A DNA stretch of 64,000 nucleotides from Lingula anatina. Lineage: Eukaryota; Brachiopoda; Lingulata; Lingulida; Lingulidae. The DNA is taken from NCBI RefSeq assembly GCF_001039355.2, contig NW_019775455.1, positions 161,366-225,365 of the forward strand. Reading direction: 5' to 3'. Each line of letters opens with the position of its first letter. The first letter of the stretch is position 1. The position numbers were made by a program, and so were the translations under genes. Below, one piece after another: positions 48,601-63,600 of the stretch. The notes beneath the pieces were generated by a model. It was not told where the DNA came from, made no database searches, and saw only the letters and a list, made by a program, of their open reading frames with translations.

Positions 48601-51600
48601 ACTCATCATTTGTTCTTGCCCCAAATGTAGAAAACCACTGCTTCAGTGCTGTGCTTTATTCCAATAATGTATTCTATGCCATGCTACTAAACTCAAACTA
48701 TGAACAATCATTTTGCTCACTCTCAGAACAATCATCTTGTCTCTGTATTTGACATCAGCATCTTTGTACATATCATCCTTCAATTCCCTCCTGAACTGAC
48801 GGATCTGCTCTTCCAGGCCATGCTGTCTGCCTTCCTTTTGGTGTTTCTGGAAAAGTTAACCCACAATCTTGAAAACAGCATAAAAAAGAAAAGTTAACTT
48901 TCTGGACCGCACCAAGATAGCAACTGTCACAATGTTTAATAGTTAAAAATTTGAATGACCTCTTAGCACTTTGTTTCAATAAAGAAATATTTAAATCATC
49001 TACTTTAACATATAAAAATGCAGACTGAAAAAAAAATGCACCTCCTTTGTTAAAGTCTCATATTCCTCATTCAACTTCCTTCTCTCTCTTTCCAGGTTTG
49101 TAGCATCTAGACCTCCAAGCTGTTCTCTTAGTTCTTCAATCTTCACTGTTACCGCAGTTATTTCATCCTCCTTGTTTCTCAGACTCAGGTTGTCATTCAG
49201 TTCTCGTTCTTTTACCTACCAAGAAATTTCACACTGATAATCCAGATAGATTTAAAAATAAACCATGAAACTCAGGATAACAAATATGTGCAACTTTACT
49301 TAATTTTTAATAAAAAACGAAAGTGGTATATTGTTATATGCTGGGATGAGACTGCCATTTAGTGAAAAAGTGAAGTCCAGGGGGCTGCCTAGGCCAATGA
49401 TATTTTCGACTCCCAAAAAGTCAGAAATCTGTCAATAGTTGGAAAAATCACATCCATGAATGTGTCTATTAAACCTGTGACCTTTCCCTGACTGTTGCCC
49501 TAAGAATGAAGAGAGACATAATAAAATTTAAACAAACAAAAAATAATTTACAGAGAAAAAAAAAAACAATGATACCTGCTGTGTTGTCAAATCTTCCTTT
49601 ATTTTATTGATTTTTCCATTCAGACTTTCCTGTTCTTGCTGTGCACTTCCCAATTTTTCCTGTATGTCTGCCAGCTTGATTTCTGTGTCATTTAGTGCCC
49701 TATCCAACCCCTCCTGTGTGTACCTGATTGTTTAAGGCACGCCCACATTTAAACATGCTACATGCCAACTTTAATTTGAAGCAATAAGACACCTGATATA
49801 CATTTCATCATTACTGAAAATTCAGTATCTATAATACTGTATCTATAATTAAATAAAAAGTGTTGAGGAGTTATACTGTATAAAGCTGCTTCTTGGCTTT
49901 AAATCAATATAAGTACGTTGAACAATGTTACTTGTTTTTCTGCATTAAAAAACATGATATGTATATATCCTAACCATTTACCTTGTATAACTTAGAAATA
50001 CCAAAAATTGTTACTTTTTCATCTTGAAGATGACACGTTACTGTGGCCAAAGTATAATAAAAAAGGATGCTAACAATGCACAGAATTTACCAATTCTTTT
50101 CATACCTCACAATTTCTTTCTGTATTGATTTCACATTTCCTCTTTTATCTTCTAATGTTCTTGCCTGAAAAAAAAAATGCAGAAAAAGAGTACAGGTTGG
50201 TACAGGTCTTACAAAATGAAGATAGTTATTTAGGGGAGTGATGAAGGGAATCCATATCCAACTTCACATGAGCAGGTGGTATTTTTTGAATGTACATGAG
50301 CAGGTGGTATTTTTTGAATGTTATCTCTATTATAATCTTTATATTTCTGCACAATACAGAAAACTCGTCATTTACTGCTCACCTCTCTTGATTTTTCTTC
50401 ATTTTTCTCTTCCTTTTGTCTGGTTATCTCATCTTTCTCTTTACGATATTTTTCCAACTGGCTCTATAATAAAACAGTTTAGGCACAAAAATCAAGTGTT
50501 AATTCAGAAAAAAAGACTAAAGTGTATTTTATTTTGTCATATTAAGTGTGCTGTTCAGCAGATACTTTACAAATACACATACTCTATATTCAATGTTGTT
50601 TTTGTTTATACCATAGAAGTTCTCTACTTATATGTTTATACTCACCATCAGTGGCTGAAGTTGGTTCCTTGCTTCCTAAAAAAGACAATGTGAAAAGGCT
50701 ACGTGCAGTGGTACAGATTTACTGTGTAAATTAACTATTCCCAGATCAAAAAAGTTATTAGCAACTAATAGGGGTATGACAGGCCATTCTTAACATTAGA
50801 CCCTTATCATCGCTAGTACTTTCCACTATTTCTCCACCAATATTTCATGCCACATTCAATACTTATAATTTTTTTAATCTGTCCTAGACACGGATATCCA
50901 CCCACCAACCCTCCTCCTCTACCTCAATTTCTCTATCAACTGCTTGACTGACATTACGAAACTCCACCCACCCTTAACTCAATTCATCTATCAGATGCTT
51001 GATTGACATTTCATAACCCCGCCCTCCCTTACCTTGATTTCTCTTTCAGCTGCTTGATTGACACTTGCAAGCTCCGCCCTCCTTTCCTCCAGCTTCAACC
51101 TCTGTTGCAGGTCTCTCTCTATCTGCAGTTTCTCTCCCTTTAGCTCATTGATGCTGGACTTGAGCTGCTGAAGCTGCTCCGAGTGGTCAGACAGCTTCTG
51201 TCTCTTGTGGTCAAGGGTCCTGTTGACCGTGTCCCTGTGAGAAAAATCATGTAAGTAAATATACTTTTGAGTATACTCTATAATGAACATGTAGAATTAG
51301 TAGTCTTACGTTTTTCAAAAGCATTTGACATTAGAAAAGACTCAACTCAGAAATTGTGGCACTAAATACCCACTCGTTGGTAGCCAACAAGCACCATTGC
51401 CAGAAAGCAGACAATATTTTAATAAAATACATATAAAAAGATTCCACGGTTTCATATAATTACGTCACAGTAATAGGTTTTGCATTTGTGCCATGATGAG
51501 AAGATTTTATCTATTGGGTTCCATTTTTCTATNTTATTCGCACTCATCCTTTCACACTGATAATCCAGAAAGATTCAAATAAACCATGAAACTCAGGATG

Positions 51601-54600
51601 ACAAATATGTGCAACTTTATTTAATTTTTAATAAAAAACGAAAGTGGTATATTGTAACATGTTGGGATGAGACTGCCATTTAGTGAAAAACTGAAGTCCA
51701 GGGGGCAGCCTAGGCCAATGATATTTTTGACTCCCAAAAAGTCAGAAATCTGTCAATAGTTGGAATAATCACACCCATGAATGTGTCTGTTAAACCTGTG
51801 ACCTTTCCCTGACTGTTGCCCTAAGAATGAAGAGAGACATAATAAAATTTAAACAAACAAAAAATAATTTACAGAGAAAAAAAAAAAACAATGATACCTG
51901 CTGTGTTGTCAAATCTTCCTTTATTTTATTGATTTTTCCATTCAGACTTTCCTGTTCTTGCTGTGCACTTCCCAATTTTTCCTGTATGTCTGCCAGCTTG
52001 ATTTCTGTGTCATTTAGTGCCCTATCCAACCCCTCCTGCGTGTACCTGATTGTTTAAAACATACCCAAATTTAATTATGCTACATGCCAACTTTAATTTG
52101 AAGCAATAAGACACCTGATATACATTTCATCATTACTGAAAATTCAGTATCTATAATACTGTATCTATAATTAAATAAAAAGAGTGTTGAGGAGTTATAC
52201 TGTATAAAGCTGCTTCTTGGCTTTAAATCAATATAAGTACGTTGAACAATGTTACTTCTTTTTCTGCATTAAAAAACATATGTATGTATCCAAACCATTT
52301 ATCTTGTATAACTTAGAAATTATAACAAAAATTGTCACTTTTTCATCTTGAAGATGACATGTTACTGTGGCCAAAGTATAACAAAAAAGGATGCCAACAA
52401 TGCATAGAATTTACCAATTCTTTTCATACCTCACAATTTCTTTCTGTATTGATTTCACATTTCCTCTTTTATCTTCTAATGTTCTTGCCTGAAAAAAAAT
52501 GTAAAAAAAGTTCGTATACAGGTCTTACAAAATGAAGATAGTTATTTAGGGGAGTGACGAAAGGAATCCATATACAACTTCACATGAGAAGGTGGTATTT
52601 GTCAAATCTTATCTCTTCTATAATCTTTATATTTCTGTAGAATACAGAAAACTCGCCATTTACTGCTCACCTCTCTTGATTTTTCTTCATTTTTCTCTTC
52701 CTTTTGTCTGGTTATCTCATCTTTGTCTTTACGATATTTTTCCAACTGGCTCTATAATAAAACAGTTTAGGCACAAAAATCAAGTGTTAATTCAGAAAAA
52801 AAGACTAAAGTGCATTTTATTTTGTCATATTAAGTGTGCTCTTCAGCAGATACTTTACAAACACACATACTCTATATTCAATGTTGTTTTTGTTTATACC
52901 ATGGAAGTTCTCTACTTATATGTTTATACTCACCATCAGTGGCTGAAGTTGGTTCCTTGCTTCCTAAAAAAGGTAATGAGAAATGGCTACATGCAGTGGT
53001 ACAGATTTACTGTGTAAATTAACTATTCCCAGATCAAACAAGTTATAAGCAACTAATAGGGGTATGACAGGCCATTCTTAACATTAGACCCTTATCATCA
53101 CTAGTACTTTCCACTATTTCTCCACCAATATTTCATGCCACATTCAATACTTATAATTTTTTTAATCTGTCCTAGACACGGATATCCACCCACCAACCCT
53201 CCTCCTCTAACTCAATTTCTCTATCAACTGCTTGACTGACATTACGAAACTCCACCCACCCTTAACTCAATTCATCTATCAGCTGCTTGATTGACATTTC
53301 ATAACTCTGCCCTCCCTTACCTTGATTTCTCTTTCAGCTGCTTGATTGGCACTTGCAAGCTCTGCCCTCCTCTCCTCCAGCTTTAACCTCTGTTGCAGGT
53401 CTCTCTCTATCTGCAGCTTCTCTCCCTTGAGCTCATTGATGCTAGACTTGAGCTGCTGAAGCTGCTCTGAGTGGTCAGACAGCTTTTGTCTCTTGTGGTC
53501 AAGGGTCCTGTTGACCGTGTCCCTGTGAGAAAAATTATTTAAGTAAATCTACTGATGAGTATACTTTATACCGAACATGCAGAATTATGTTGTTTGTTTA
53601 AAATGTAATAGTCTTATGTTTTTCAAAAGCATTTGACATTAGAACAACTCAAATTGTGGCACTAAATACCCACTTGATGGTAGCAAACAAGCACCATTGC
53701 CAGAAAGCAGACAATATTTTAATAAAATACATAAAAAAATATTCCACTGTTTCATATAATTACGTCACAGTAATAGGTCTTGCATCTGTGCCATGATGAG
53801 AAGATTTTATCTATTGGGTTCCATTTTTCAATTTAATATTTATAAATCTGTTATGAATATGTTCCTTACAGCTGCATTTGTGCTTCCTCTTTCTCATTAT
53901 TGACTTGCTGCATGGTTCGACTAGAATCTGAAATGGAATAACAAAGTATTTACCACCTCAATGAAAAAACTTCTTGATATCACTTAATGGGCTTTTACTA
54001 TATCTGTTTAAGTTGAGGAAACAAACATTTGTCCAAATCTTTAGAAAATAAACATCAAAGCATTTACCACAAATTCACCACCTCCATGAAAAAACTTGCT
54101 CATATCACATAATGGGCTAACACATCTTTAAAATATAATTAAATAAATTTTTAGGGGGAGGGGGGGGGTTCATAATATGTTTACATTAACCAAAGGAGAA
54201 AACTTTCTAAATAGTCACTGACCAGTTGTTCCCATTTTGGCCATCTGCTGGCCAATCTTCCTCTCCAGCTCCTGCAGCTCTTTCTGACACCTGTCCAGCT
54301 GAACGATCTCTGGCAAGATGGACTTGGCGGTCACTTCATCTGATTCCTTCTCCTGGAGATCTTCATCTTTCTGATAATGAAGAGGACGCAATGTAGACAG
54401 ATTTATACCTTTAAAATATGCCAAAATAACCAATGACTAAGCAAGTCATCATTAAATAATTAAAAAGCATCATACTGTCTTTTTCAGTTGATAATTTTTC
54501 AGTTATAAATTTTATGACTGTTAATGGTATATTGTACCTAAAATATTTCAAGGATATTTCAATAAAATCTGCTTTGATTATAAAACATATACCTGTTACT

Positions 54601-57600
54601 TGATGTCTTTTTCTCACTCACATAAAATAAAATATTGTATTTATATTGTGGTATGCAGTATTTCCTTGCTAACATAAAACATTGCAAACGGTCACCATAT
54701 TATGTATACCAAAAGCCAATACAAGTGGTTTCTGAGATCTATGGCTGATGTAAGCTTTACACAATCAATTTCTAACTTATAAATGTCTCTACTATTCACC
54801 TCTGCAATGGATTGCTGCAGTTTATCTATCTGTTCTGACAGGACTCTCTGCTTGTTTTTCAAGTCTGGGATGACTTGGTCTGCCAGTTTAGAAATCTAGA
54901 GAAATAAATATAAAATCAATTAACTCCTCTGTAGCAAAAGTAATTCAGGTTATGATTACCGAATTTACTCAGATCAAAGCACATTAATACAATGAAACTC
55001 TACCTGAAAATTCCACCTTAAGATGCCACAAACAACCATTTTTTTCAGCTAAGATGAACTTATAGTTTGATTACTGGCTTATAACTTACCAAAATGCCAA
55101 AATAAAATGGATTAAAATGTTGTAAGTTTGGTCACTGAGTTTCAGCTACCAACTACTTCTGAAACATCCACAAAACCTCTAAGACAAATACATACTTGTA
55201 AATAAAATAATTTTCCTACTATGTTGAACAAAACTAAAACACTTTTTGATTTAGTCTATAAAAATAATTTCACAAATGGATAATAATTTAGTTAAGACAC
55301 AGCAATGAGGTCACAGCATTTGCATTATGCATAACTATACTACTACTACTAATAATAATAATAAAGCAAGAAAAGAATCATATTTAAACACTCACAGTGG
55401 TCCTCACTGGTTTCAGTTGTAACATGCTATCATAGCGCTGCTGATGTTGACCAAGTTCTTCCTCAGTTTTCTCCACTTTGGATGGCACAAGGCTAAGCAG
55501 ATTTTGAAGCTAAAAATATAAGATCACTCAAAAAATTAAGATCTTCAGAGTGTAAGATAGCATTAGACAAATCAATTGTTTTACTGTGCAATGATGTATC
55601 TTTGAGCAGACTGACAGCTAGTACAAAATCAAATTTAGACATTATATTGCAATCATATGCAAGTTAATTTTTACATATAATATAGCTCTGCACCAATTCA
55701 GTGCCCAAATGATCTTTAACCATTTTGATAAATAAATGCTAAATTTGATTAAAAAAAAAAAGAACCTCAGCTAAAAATATCAAACCAAAAATATCAACTT
55801 GAAACCAAATTTATTGTGGTGTGAATTCAAACCCCAGCCCACAACAGAGGCACCCTAAAACTCTGCACCAGAGGTTTCCCCAGGATTTGGGGTACCGGGA
55901 GTCCAAAAAGTGAATCTGTAATTTGGATTCCTTGTAAATTGATGACCTTGCTCCCTACCTCTTCTATTAACTCATCCACCTCCTGCTGCTCATCAAAGCC
56001 TCTGTGACACAGGGGACACTGGGGGTCATTGCGTCTCAGCTTGTTGATGAACTTGTTGAAGAAATGGCTGGAGCCAATAAGAGCTCCTTTCTCACTGAAA
56101 TACATGGGAGTAGACATGTGAAGTAAATGAGAAAACTTTGATAAAATGGCAAAACGGTAGACCACACATTTTTTCCTCGTTGGCAAAATGGTAGACCATT
56201 CATTTATTCCTGTGAATAATCATATTTCCTTTAAGATATACAACACCAGTGTTAAATATGTGTGAAGTTGACAGCAGCATAATAAGATAGATTATAAGAT
56301 GACAAATAAAAAGAAAAAAAGCTGAAAATATTTTAGTGTTGCATTCTACTTAGATAAAAAGATCATTTTTTCACATCTAAGAGTGGCATTAAAAAACTCA
56401 CTCCTGAAGGTCAGAAATCCTTGACTGCAGATTCGACAGACCTTCATCGAAATTTTGACTTCCACCAATCTCAAACACTTTCTCTTCATGCCCTGTGAAC
56501 AATAAATTAGTATGATAAGCAGAATTGCCTATGTAGCCATATCAAATGAACCAGAACTCTAAGTAAATGGCGTGAAACCAATTTACAGCTACAAAAAGTC
56601 ACCTGGCCTACTTACATATAGAGCAAAGATGATGAATGAATTGTTTTTTTAATTGCTAGAGACCTAAAGAGCAAAATAAATATCAGAAAATATTAAAATT
56701 TGTTTCAACGATTCAGATAATGCTCTGATAGTATGTAGAGAGTCTGTTAGTGTTAACATTTTAATGTTTGTTACTCCTTTTTAATACAAATTTCCATTTA
56801 TGCTGTACATGATCACCATTTCAGTGGTGCATTCACTTAAAATGAAGTTATTTTATAACCAAGTCATTACCTCTTAGTTCATCTTCTTTTTCTTTGACTT
56901 GGGTTCTGTAAAAGAGGACTTACATTTACAGCAAATACAATGATTCAATAGGACAGATAAAATAATATTTAAGTTTTTTATTCTTCAAATACTGTCTTAT
57001 AAGGGGACAACATTATCAACACTCAGCAATGTATAAGCTATGGCATTTAAACATCAAAACAATAAATGGTCTAATAAAAAATACCAGAAATAATAATAAA
57101 ATGAAAAAGAAAAAGAAAGAAAGAAAAAGAGCATATATATAATTTTTTTCTTCATTTTTAAAGATAATTTGTCTGTGTTCAAGACAACACTTTATCAAAA
57201 GCTAAACAAACAGGAACTTACACTATCATCTTCCTTGTAGCTTCCTTGGACGCCATCTCCTTGTTTTCCTTATCCAGGACTTTCCTCATGCGACTCACTT
57301 CATTGGACTGCTTGCTGCAAATAAGAAACCAATTAACTGCATAAATGCTTAGTATTCACGACCTGGATTTCTTTTTTTAGTCTTGAAACATACTTAGTCC
57401 TCTCCTTTAATACAAAAAAAAAGGAGAATCAGTATCCTAGTTTTGCATCTGAATAAAATATTGAAACATTTTGCCTTGTGTAAAGAAATGAATTTTTCAG
57501 CAACTTATAAGACATTTTGCACCTTTTAATACAGAAAAAGAAAGGCAAACTTCCTTTCAGACCTTCATTAAATGTATCAGCTTTAAATCCATAGCAGCCT

Positions 57601-60600
57601 TTGGTGTGACCAAATTTCAACTAAAATCCATTTTGCAAAATAGATCTCTTATACATGTTAAGTGTTTGCCGAAAAAGTAATGTGTTAGATGTGACTAGTA
57701 AGCACTACTAACGCAATGAAGTGTTCCACTGTTCCTTTCACATTGGTTGCAGGTACATGACCCAGTAAATGTATCAGTGCATCTTCATGCTTGGACTTCC
57801 TGAAAATAATAATATGAAATCATGTTCATCATATTTATTCCAATTATTTCATAAATTTAACATTGAAAATACACATCAAATGACTTTCATGCTATTTGAA
57901 TTTCATGAGATATTAGAAATGGCATTCACATAATGAAAATAGTTTTTAAAAATTAACAAACAAGCACAATTAATACCTCATTCCAAACAAATTTGGTAAT
58001 TCCTTTAGTTCATTTTGTGGGAGTGCTGGTACACTAATTATTCCTTACCTTTTAAAAGAACCCCCCCTTCTGCTACTCTTTGTTAATATCACTGTTATTT
58101 ATTTTGCACACTTTAAAAACATTTGAAAACTTACAGCTTCTTTATCAAGTCTTCTTTCTGGACCTTCTCCTTCCTCAACATGTCTAGCTGAGTCTGTGCA
58201 CTGGACTGTAAGTGCATGCGGCTCATCTCTGCACTTTTATAGCAAAACAAAGAGTAAAAGTTAATGTTTTAACCATGTGGTTTCATTTTTTCTATAAATA
58301 TCTAAAAAAAAACTTGAAAAAAGCATTGACTTGTTCAAATATCTAGCAGAAAAAAACAAAACTGTGTGTGTGTGTTTGTTGGTAGTTACTAAGTTATTGT
58401 CCGGTGTTCAGTACCTTAGGTTACTGTGCTGCTTGTCCAGTTCTGTTTTCTTTCTTTGTAGATCAGATATTTCTGACCTCAGTTCATCTAAATTCACACC
58501 ATTTTCAGCCTCTGACAACTCATGTTCCTGAAAATAAATATAATTTTCAAAGTAACATTTGTATTCAATCGATTTCATTTGTAAACAGACATAATACCCA
58601 TCATCCTGTTCACAGTGGTGGATTTAAATAGCAGAAATATTTATAAATTAATGCTCTGACCTGTATTTGAAAAGAGTGTGCCTGTATTTAAGACTATTTA
58701 TAATTCTTTGTTCTGGTCTTATTGTCCAAATACTTACTGTTCTTTTCAGGTCAGTATCAATCCCCTCTAGTTTCCCAGCAGAGGCATCTACCCTGCTAAG
58801 TTCTTGCCTGATGGAACGGATTTCAGTTTCATTCTTTCTCTGAAAATGTGACACAAAATTCCTTAAATCATCACTTACAACCTAACCACTTACTACCTTA
58901 ATGCAGTAAAATGTAACTTATGAAAATTTTAGAAGAAATAACTTGCGTTATGTAAAAGGTATGGCATTTAATGAAGAAAATTTCAGTGCTGTTTTAAGTA
59001 TACATGTATGTCTCCATACATGTAAACTGAAAAAGTATAAAAATGCATATATTGTATTAATCTACAAATGTCCTTTAACTAACATCTGGTGAACAGTTAC
59101 AACAGGAACAACATACTATCAAATCATTCTTCATTCGCTCACTCTGCTCCATTTTTGTTTTAGAATCTCTGAGTTCATCAAGTTTCTGCTGTATCTGCAT
59201 CTCTCGCTCTTCAAACTGAGCCTAGGAATCAAACAAGTGGCATTGGTTTACATAAACATTTCAACAACTAGAGTTGCTATTCTTAATTACCTACCACATG
59301 GCCCAGACATGCTGAAACTGTCGGTCTGATCTGGACCAGATTGTCTGGACCAGTAAAAAATTGGACTTGGTCGGTCTAAAGGACTGACAAGTCTTTTAAG
59401 TACCGCAATTTTGAATTTACAGTCATCATTCGACATACTTCACTAATAAAATTATATAAAATCCAAAGCTTTTTTTCCCTCCGTTTCAAACCTATCACAT
59501 TCACAACCAAAGTAAGCTACCCTAAGTGTACTGGTAGTATCTGTCTCAAACAAATAGGGTGATTTTCGGTCAGACAAAAATCCATTTGGTCCGGCAAATT
59601 TTTCATTTATGCCGGTCCAAATGTCTGGCCAATCTGAAAATTTTTCAGCATGTCTGATGGCCCCTATAACTATATACTTAAATCAAAAATAAGGTTCTTG
59701 GCTTTTTAAAGCTTACTATAATCATTGTCTTGTAATTGCTATATATGCACATTATACGTCTAAGGCCAGAGTCTCTGCAAAATATTTTAGTACAAAAAGA
59801 AAAAAACAGAAATGGGTTAACTCTAAATAATATGAAATAGGATTGGTAGTAGTGAAAGTTAATGTCAGTACTGGTGAAGTATTCACTTGAAAAAACAGGG
59901 AGCAAGTTTTAATTCATATAATGTAATATAACTTGTATAATTACTTTGATTTCCCTTGCTTCAGCCATATACTCTTGGTACTTTTCTGACATCAACTCTT
60001 GAAATCTTGCCAATTTTTCCTCAGTTATGGACCCAGCAGAGAACCCTACAACAATAAAATCAAAATGGTTACCTTAACTTAGCTTTTAATATTATTTAAA
60101 CAAACAAAAAAATATCATCTAGTCAAAATAAAAAGCTGTATCAGTTACTTCATATATTTCACCCATCAACTCTCCCAAATATTTCATGTCAAAAATATAC
60201 TAACCTTCAAATCCATAAACATCTGCAATTTTTCTTATCAAAGCATTCCTTTGTCTGATGTTGTCTTCTTGGCGCTAGTAAGAAACAAACATAAGGTAAT
60301 CCTCAATAAATATTTAAAAATTTTTAAAATATGAAAACAGAATACACAGCAATGAGAAGCTGAGTTGTTACGACAATGTTATTTTTATTTTATTATTATT
60401 ATTTTTTTTTGCTAGTGTCAAATTTACTATAAGTGAAGAAAATGACAAACTACTTTATTTTGTACCAATATACAATATTAAATTTCCAATATCAAAAGAT
60501 TGCATCTTTGGGCTGGGTACTATTTATCTGAGCTGGTATCATTCTGAGATCGAACAATTAAAGCAGCCAGTAAACTGGAAATCATTACCTCAGCAGCCTG

Positions 60601-63600
60601 TGCCAGTCTTCCCTGCTCCACCAATAAAGAAGACTTCTGCTGAGATTTCTTCTCTATTTCCTTGGCACTGTACAACAATTGAGCTTCAATCTGGAAAAGA
60701 ATTAAACTTTAAGTCTTAATAAACAAGTAGATTAATAAAACAATTATTTTGTCTTAAAGGTCTGCCTTACACATTCACAGGTATTCAAATTTTTATTTGA
60801 CTTGTTATGTAAAATACCATATCTTGCCATAAATAAATACCATATCTTGCCATAAATAACTTGAATAATGAATGTTGCTAATGCCCTATCCATGCATTTT
60901 AAAAAAGCATGTTATGGCCAACAGATATTTTAAAATAACTTAAACCCAGGTGGTTCTACCATATATTTCAAAGTCAGTCTACCTTTTTCAGTTCATCCTG
61001 CTTTCTCTTAACTTTGGTGGAGAATTCAGATAATTCTCTCCTCAATGCCTCAGTGGTACCAGTAAATTCATTCTCTATACTCTCCCTTAGCTCCTTGTAG
61101 CTTTTCTCCATCTGGTGCTTCTCACTGGCAAGTTTTTCTAAAGAAAATAAATACAATTTTATTAGTAATTGCACTCTAAAATGTGTTACTTAGGTCCTGT
61201 GTCACCAAAAAATCTACAGCTGAAAAATCAGTCTGAATAAATTTAAGCTCAGTAATTTTTTTCAAAAAAGGCCAATCATAAAATGCTCATGCTGTTCAAC
61301 TACTAGTGCAAAATAGACTTAACTTTGTCTGAGATAATTTGGAGTACTTCTACATTTTCATTTTCTCATCTCTTGGAATAGTTAACTTATCATAAAACAG
61401 ACAACAGTTAACCTACCAACTTTTGTATTCAGTTTATAAATATCCGCACTCTTTGAGCTGATGTGGTCTAAACGCTCCTGAAATTTTTGCAAAATAAGTT
61501 GAAATTGTACACTATTTACATCATTTGTACAACGAAGGGCAACTTATTAAGTGTAAACCCCCTTTCTGTCATTGCCTCATTTTGCACCAAGAGATGTTTG
61601 CAGTTTCAGTTCCAGTGTAATCTTTTACTGACTTGAATATTTGACTGTATTTTACATATACAACACAACAAAGATTTAAGAGAAGAATAAATTGGCTCCT
61701 GCTGTCATACAAATCTTTATCCAGTTGATAAACATAATCTATTTTTTCTTGGCTAAAAATCAATATGGTTTATCTTGGGTAAAAGAAATAATAAAAATGT
61801 GCTAAAAAATAGCTGATTCACCACTTTATTAATATAATTCATGTTTTATCTTGGCCAAAAGAAATAATCAAAATGTTCTAAAACATAGCTGCTTCACCAC
61901 TTTATTAATATATATTTTTAATTTTTTAGTATATTGGATTGAACTGAATTAATGCTAGAGTCCAGCACAGCATACCTCAATTGGCTTTAACTTCTCTCTA
62001 ATTTTGACCACAGATTCTTTGGAAGCTTCAAATCTAGCCAGGGTATCAGTCAGGTTAAGTTGAATCTGGAAACAAAAATTGAATATTTCAATTTAGTTTC
62101 AGATACTAGTTACCACACAGATTACTTGATCTTTACTATTTTAACTTTTTCAAAATCATAACAGCTTCACATTTTGACAGGTATATGCTGCATTTTTAAC
62201 AAAAAAAAAAAAAATAAATAAAATAATAATAAAAAATAAATAAAAAATAAAAATACTTCTGATTTTTGCCTAATTAAAGCATTATCTTTGTTCTTTTCAA
62301 ATAATTTCTGAAGGAAATCACAAGTCTTAATTCACATTAGTCAGAAACATGGCACTGTTCATTCCCTCCTTGTCTATCATTCAAGTGAAATTTGCCCAGT
62401 GTATTGAAGCTTTACTTAAATGCTTTTGACTTTTTTTTTTTTACCTCTGCAGCCTTTTCCTTGTTCTGTTTTAAGAACTTGATTTCAGTTTGGTACTGTT
62501 TTATGGTAACCACCTAGAAAGGAGACATTTTATGAAAATAAGTTAGACTGATAGCAAATTCAAACAAAAGCATATTCACTACAATTGTGTCAATAATGCT
62601 TATATATGATGCAATATCATTCTCACAACTTGTTATTAAAAAATTGGACTAATCTCAGATGTAGTCTCAAGTTGTCAATGATGATGACCCAGAGAAGTTA
62701 TACTTGTCTACATATCTCAATAAAGACAAGCAGCTTAAAAACATTTACAATATACTAAAAAATATTACCTGCTCTTTCTTAAACTTCTGTATTGTGTCTA
62801 AGGCCTTCACATATCTGGTGGAGGCAAAGATGTCATCAAACTTTTGTTTTAAGGCCTTACCTTCACTAAGTGGCCTTGAAAAGTAAAAGTAAACATTGTG
62901 TTAAGAACCTGATATCGTCATTAAATAAGATCTGATTCAGCAGTTTAAATAATTTAAGCCAGTAGAAACAGTTCTTATACTACAAGTCACGGCAATATTA
63001 ATCACATGCAAGGAATCCTTGGACTCTGAGGGTGTTATAAGAGAATCAAAAACCTGGTTGTGTTGCCTGAATTTTTTTCACAACTTTATTCATATATTTA
63101 TCCCCGTCACATCTCACCAATTGGAGTCTTCTTGGTGACAGAAGATGACATTTTGTAGAATAGGTTTGGACACCCCTAGAGATTGGACCATCTAGCGAAG
63201 GAAATAAATCATATCTTATTAAACAAATATCTAAAACAGAAAAGATAAATGCTCAATATTCTTAGTTTTGGAGCTAAACTAGTATTTTTTAATGTATTGT
63301 GTATATATAAAAATATATAATATTGTGTATATATAAAAATATATAATATAATTTTTAAGTAAATCAATGATAAAATGGTGAAAGCATTGCGATCAAATTT
63401 TTAGGTGCGATCTTGGCAGCCCATTTATATAATAACTTTTAAAACTAAGACCTTTACCACGACAAAAATAATGACTGTATCCATATTCAGGTATATTCAT
63501 AAAACTACTGCTATAATTAAAACATAAATATATTTTTTGAATTAAATATCATTCAACTGTCTATGTATGACCACTCACAAAAAGTTGGATCTCATCAGAA

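Noticed and set aside
50238-50693. 151-aa plus-strand open frame, with a 141-aa relative at 52592-53017
   Set aside because: Antisense to RAD50 exons and introns, duplicated only with the RAD50 block, hydrophobic because of T-rich introns.
57700-57713. RAD50 donor at GTAGTG (exon ending GCGTTA)
   Set aside because: It leaves the next exon out of frame. The GTTAGT donor four bases earlier restores the frame and gives the family-typical spacing, so 57713 was chosen.
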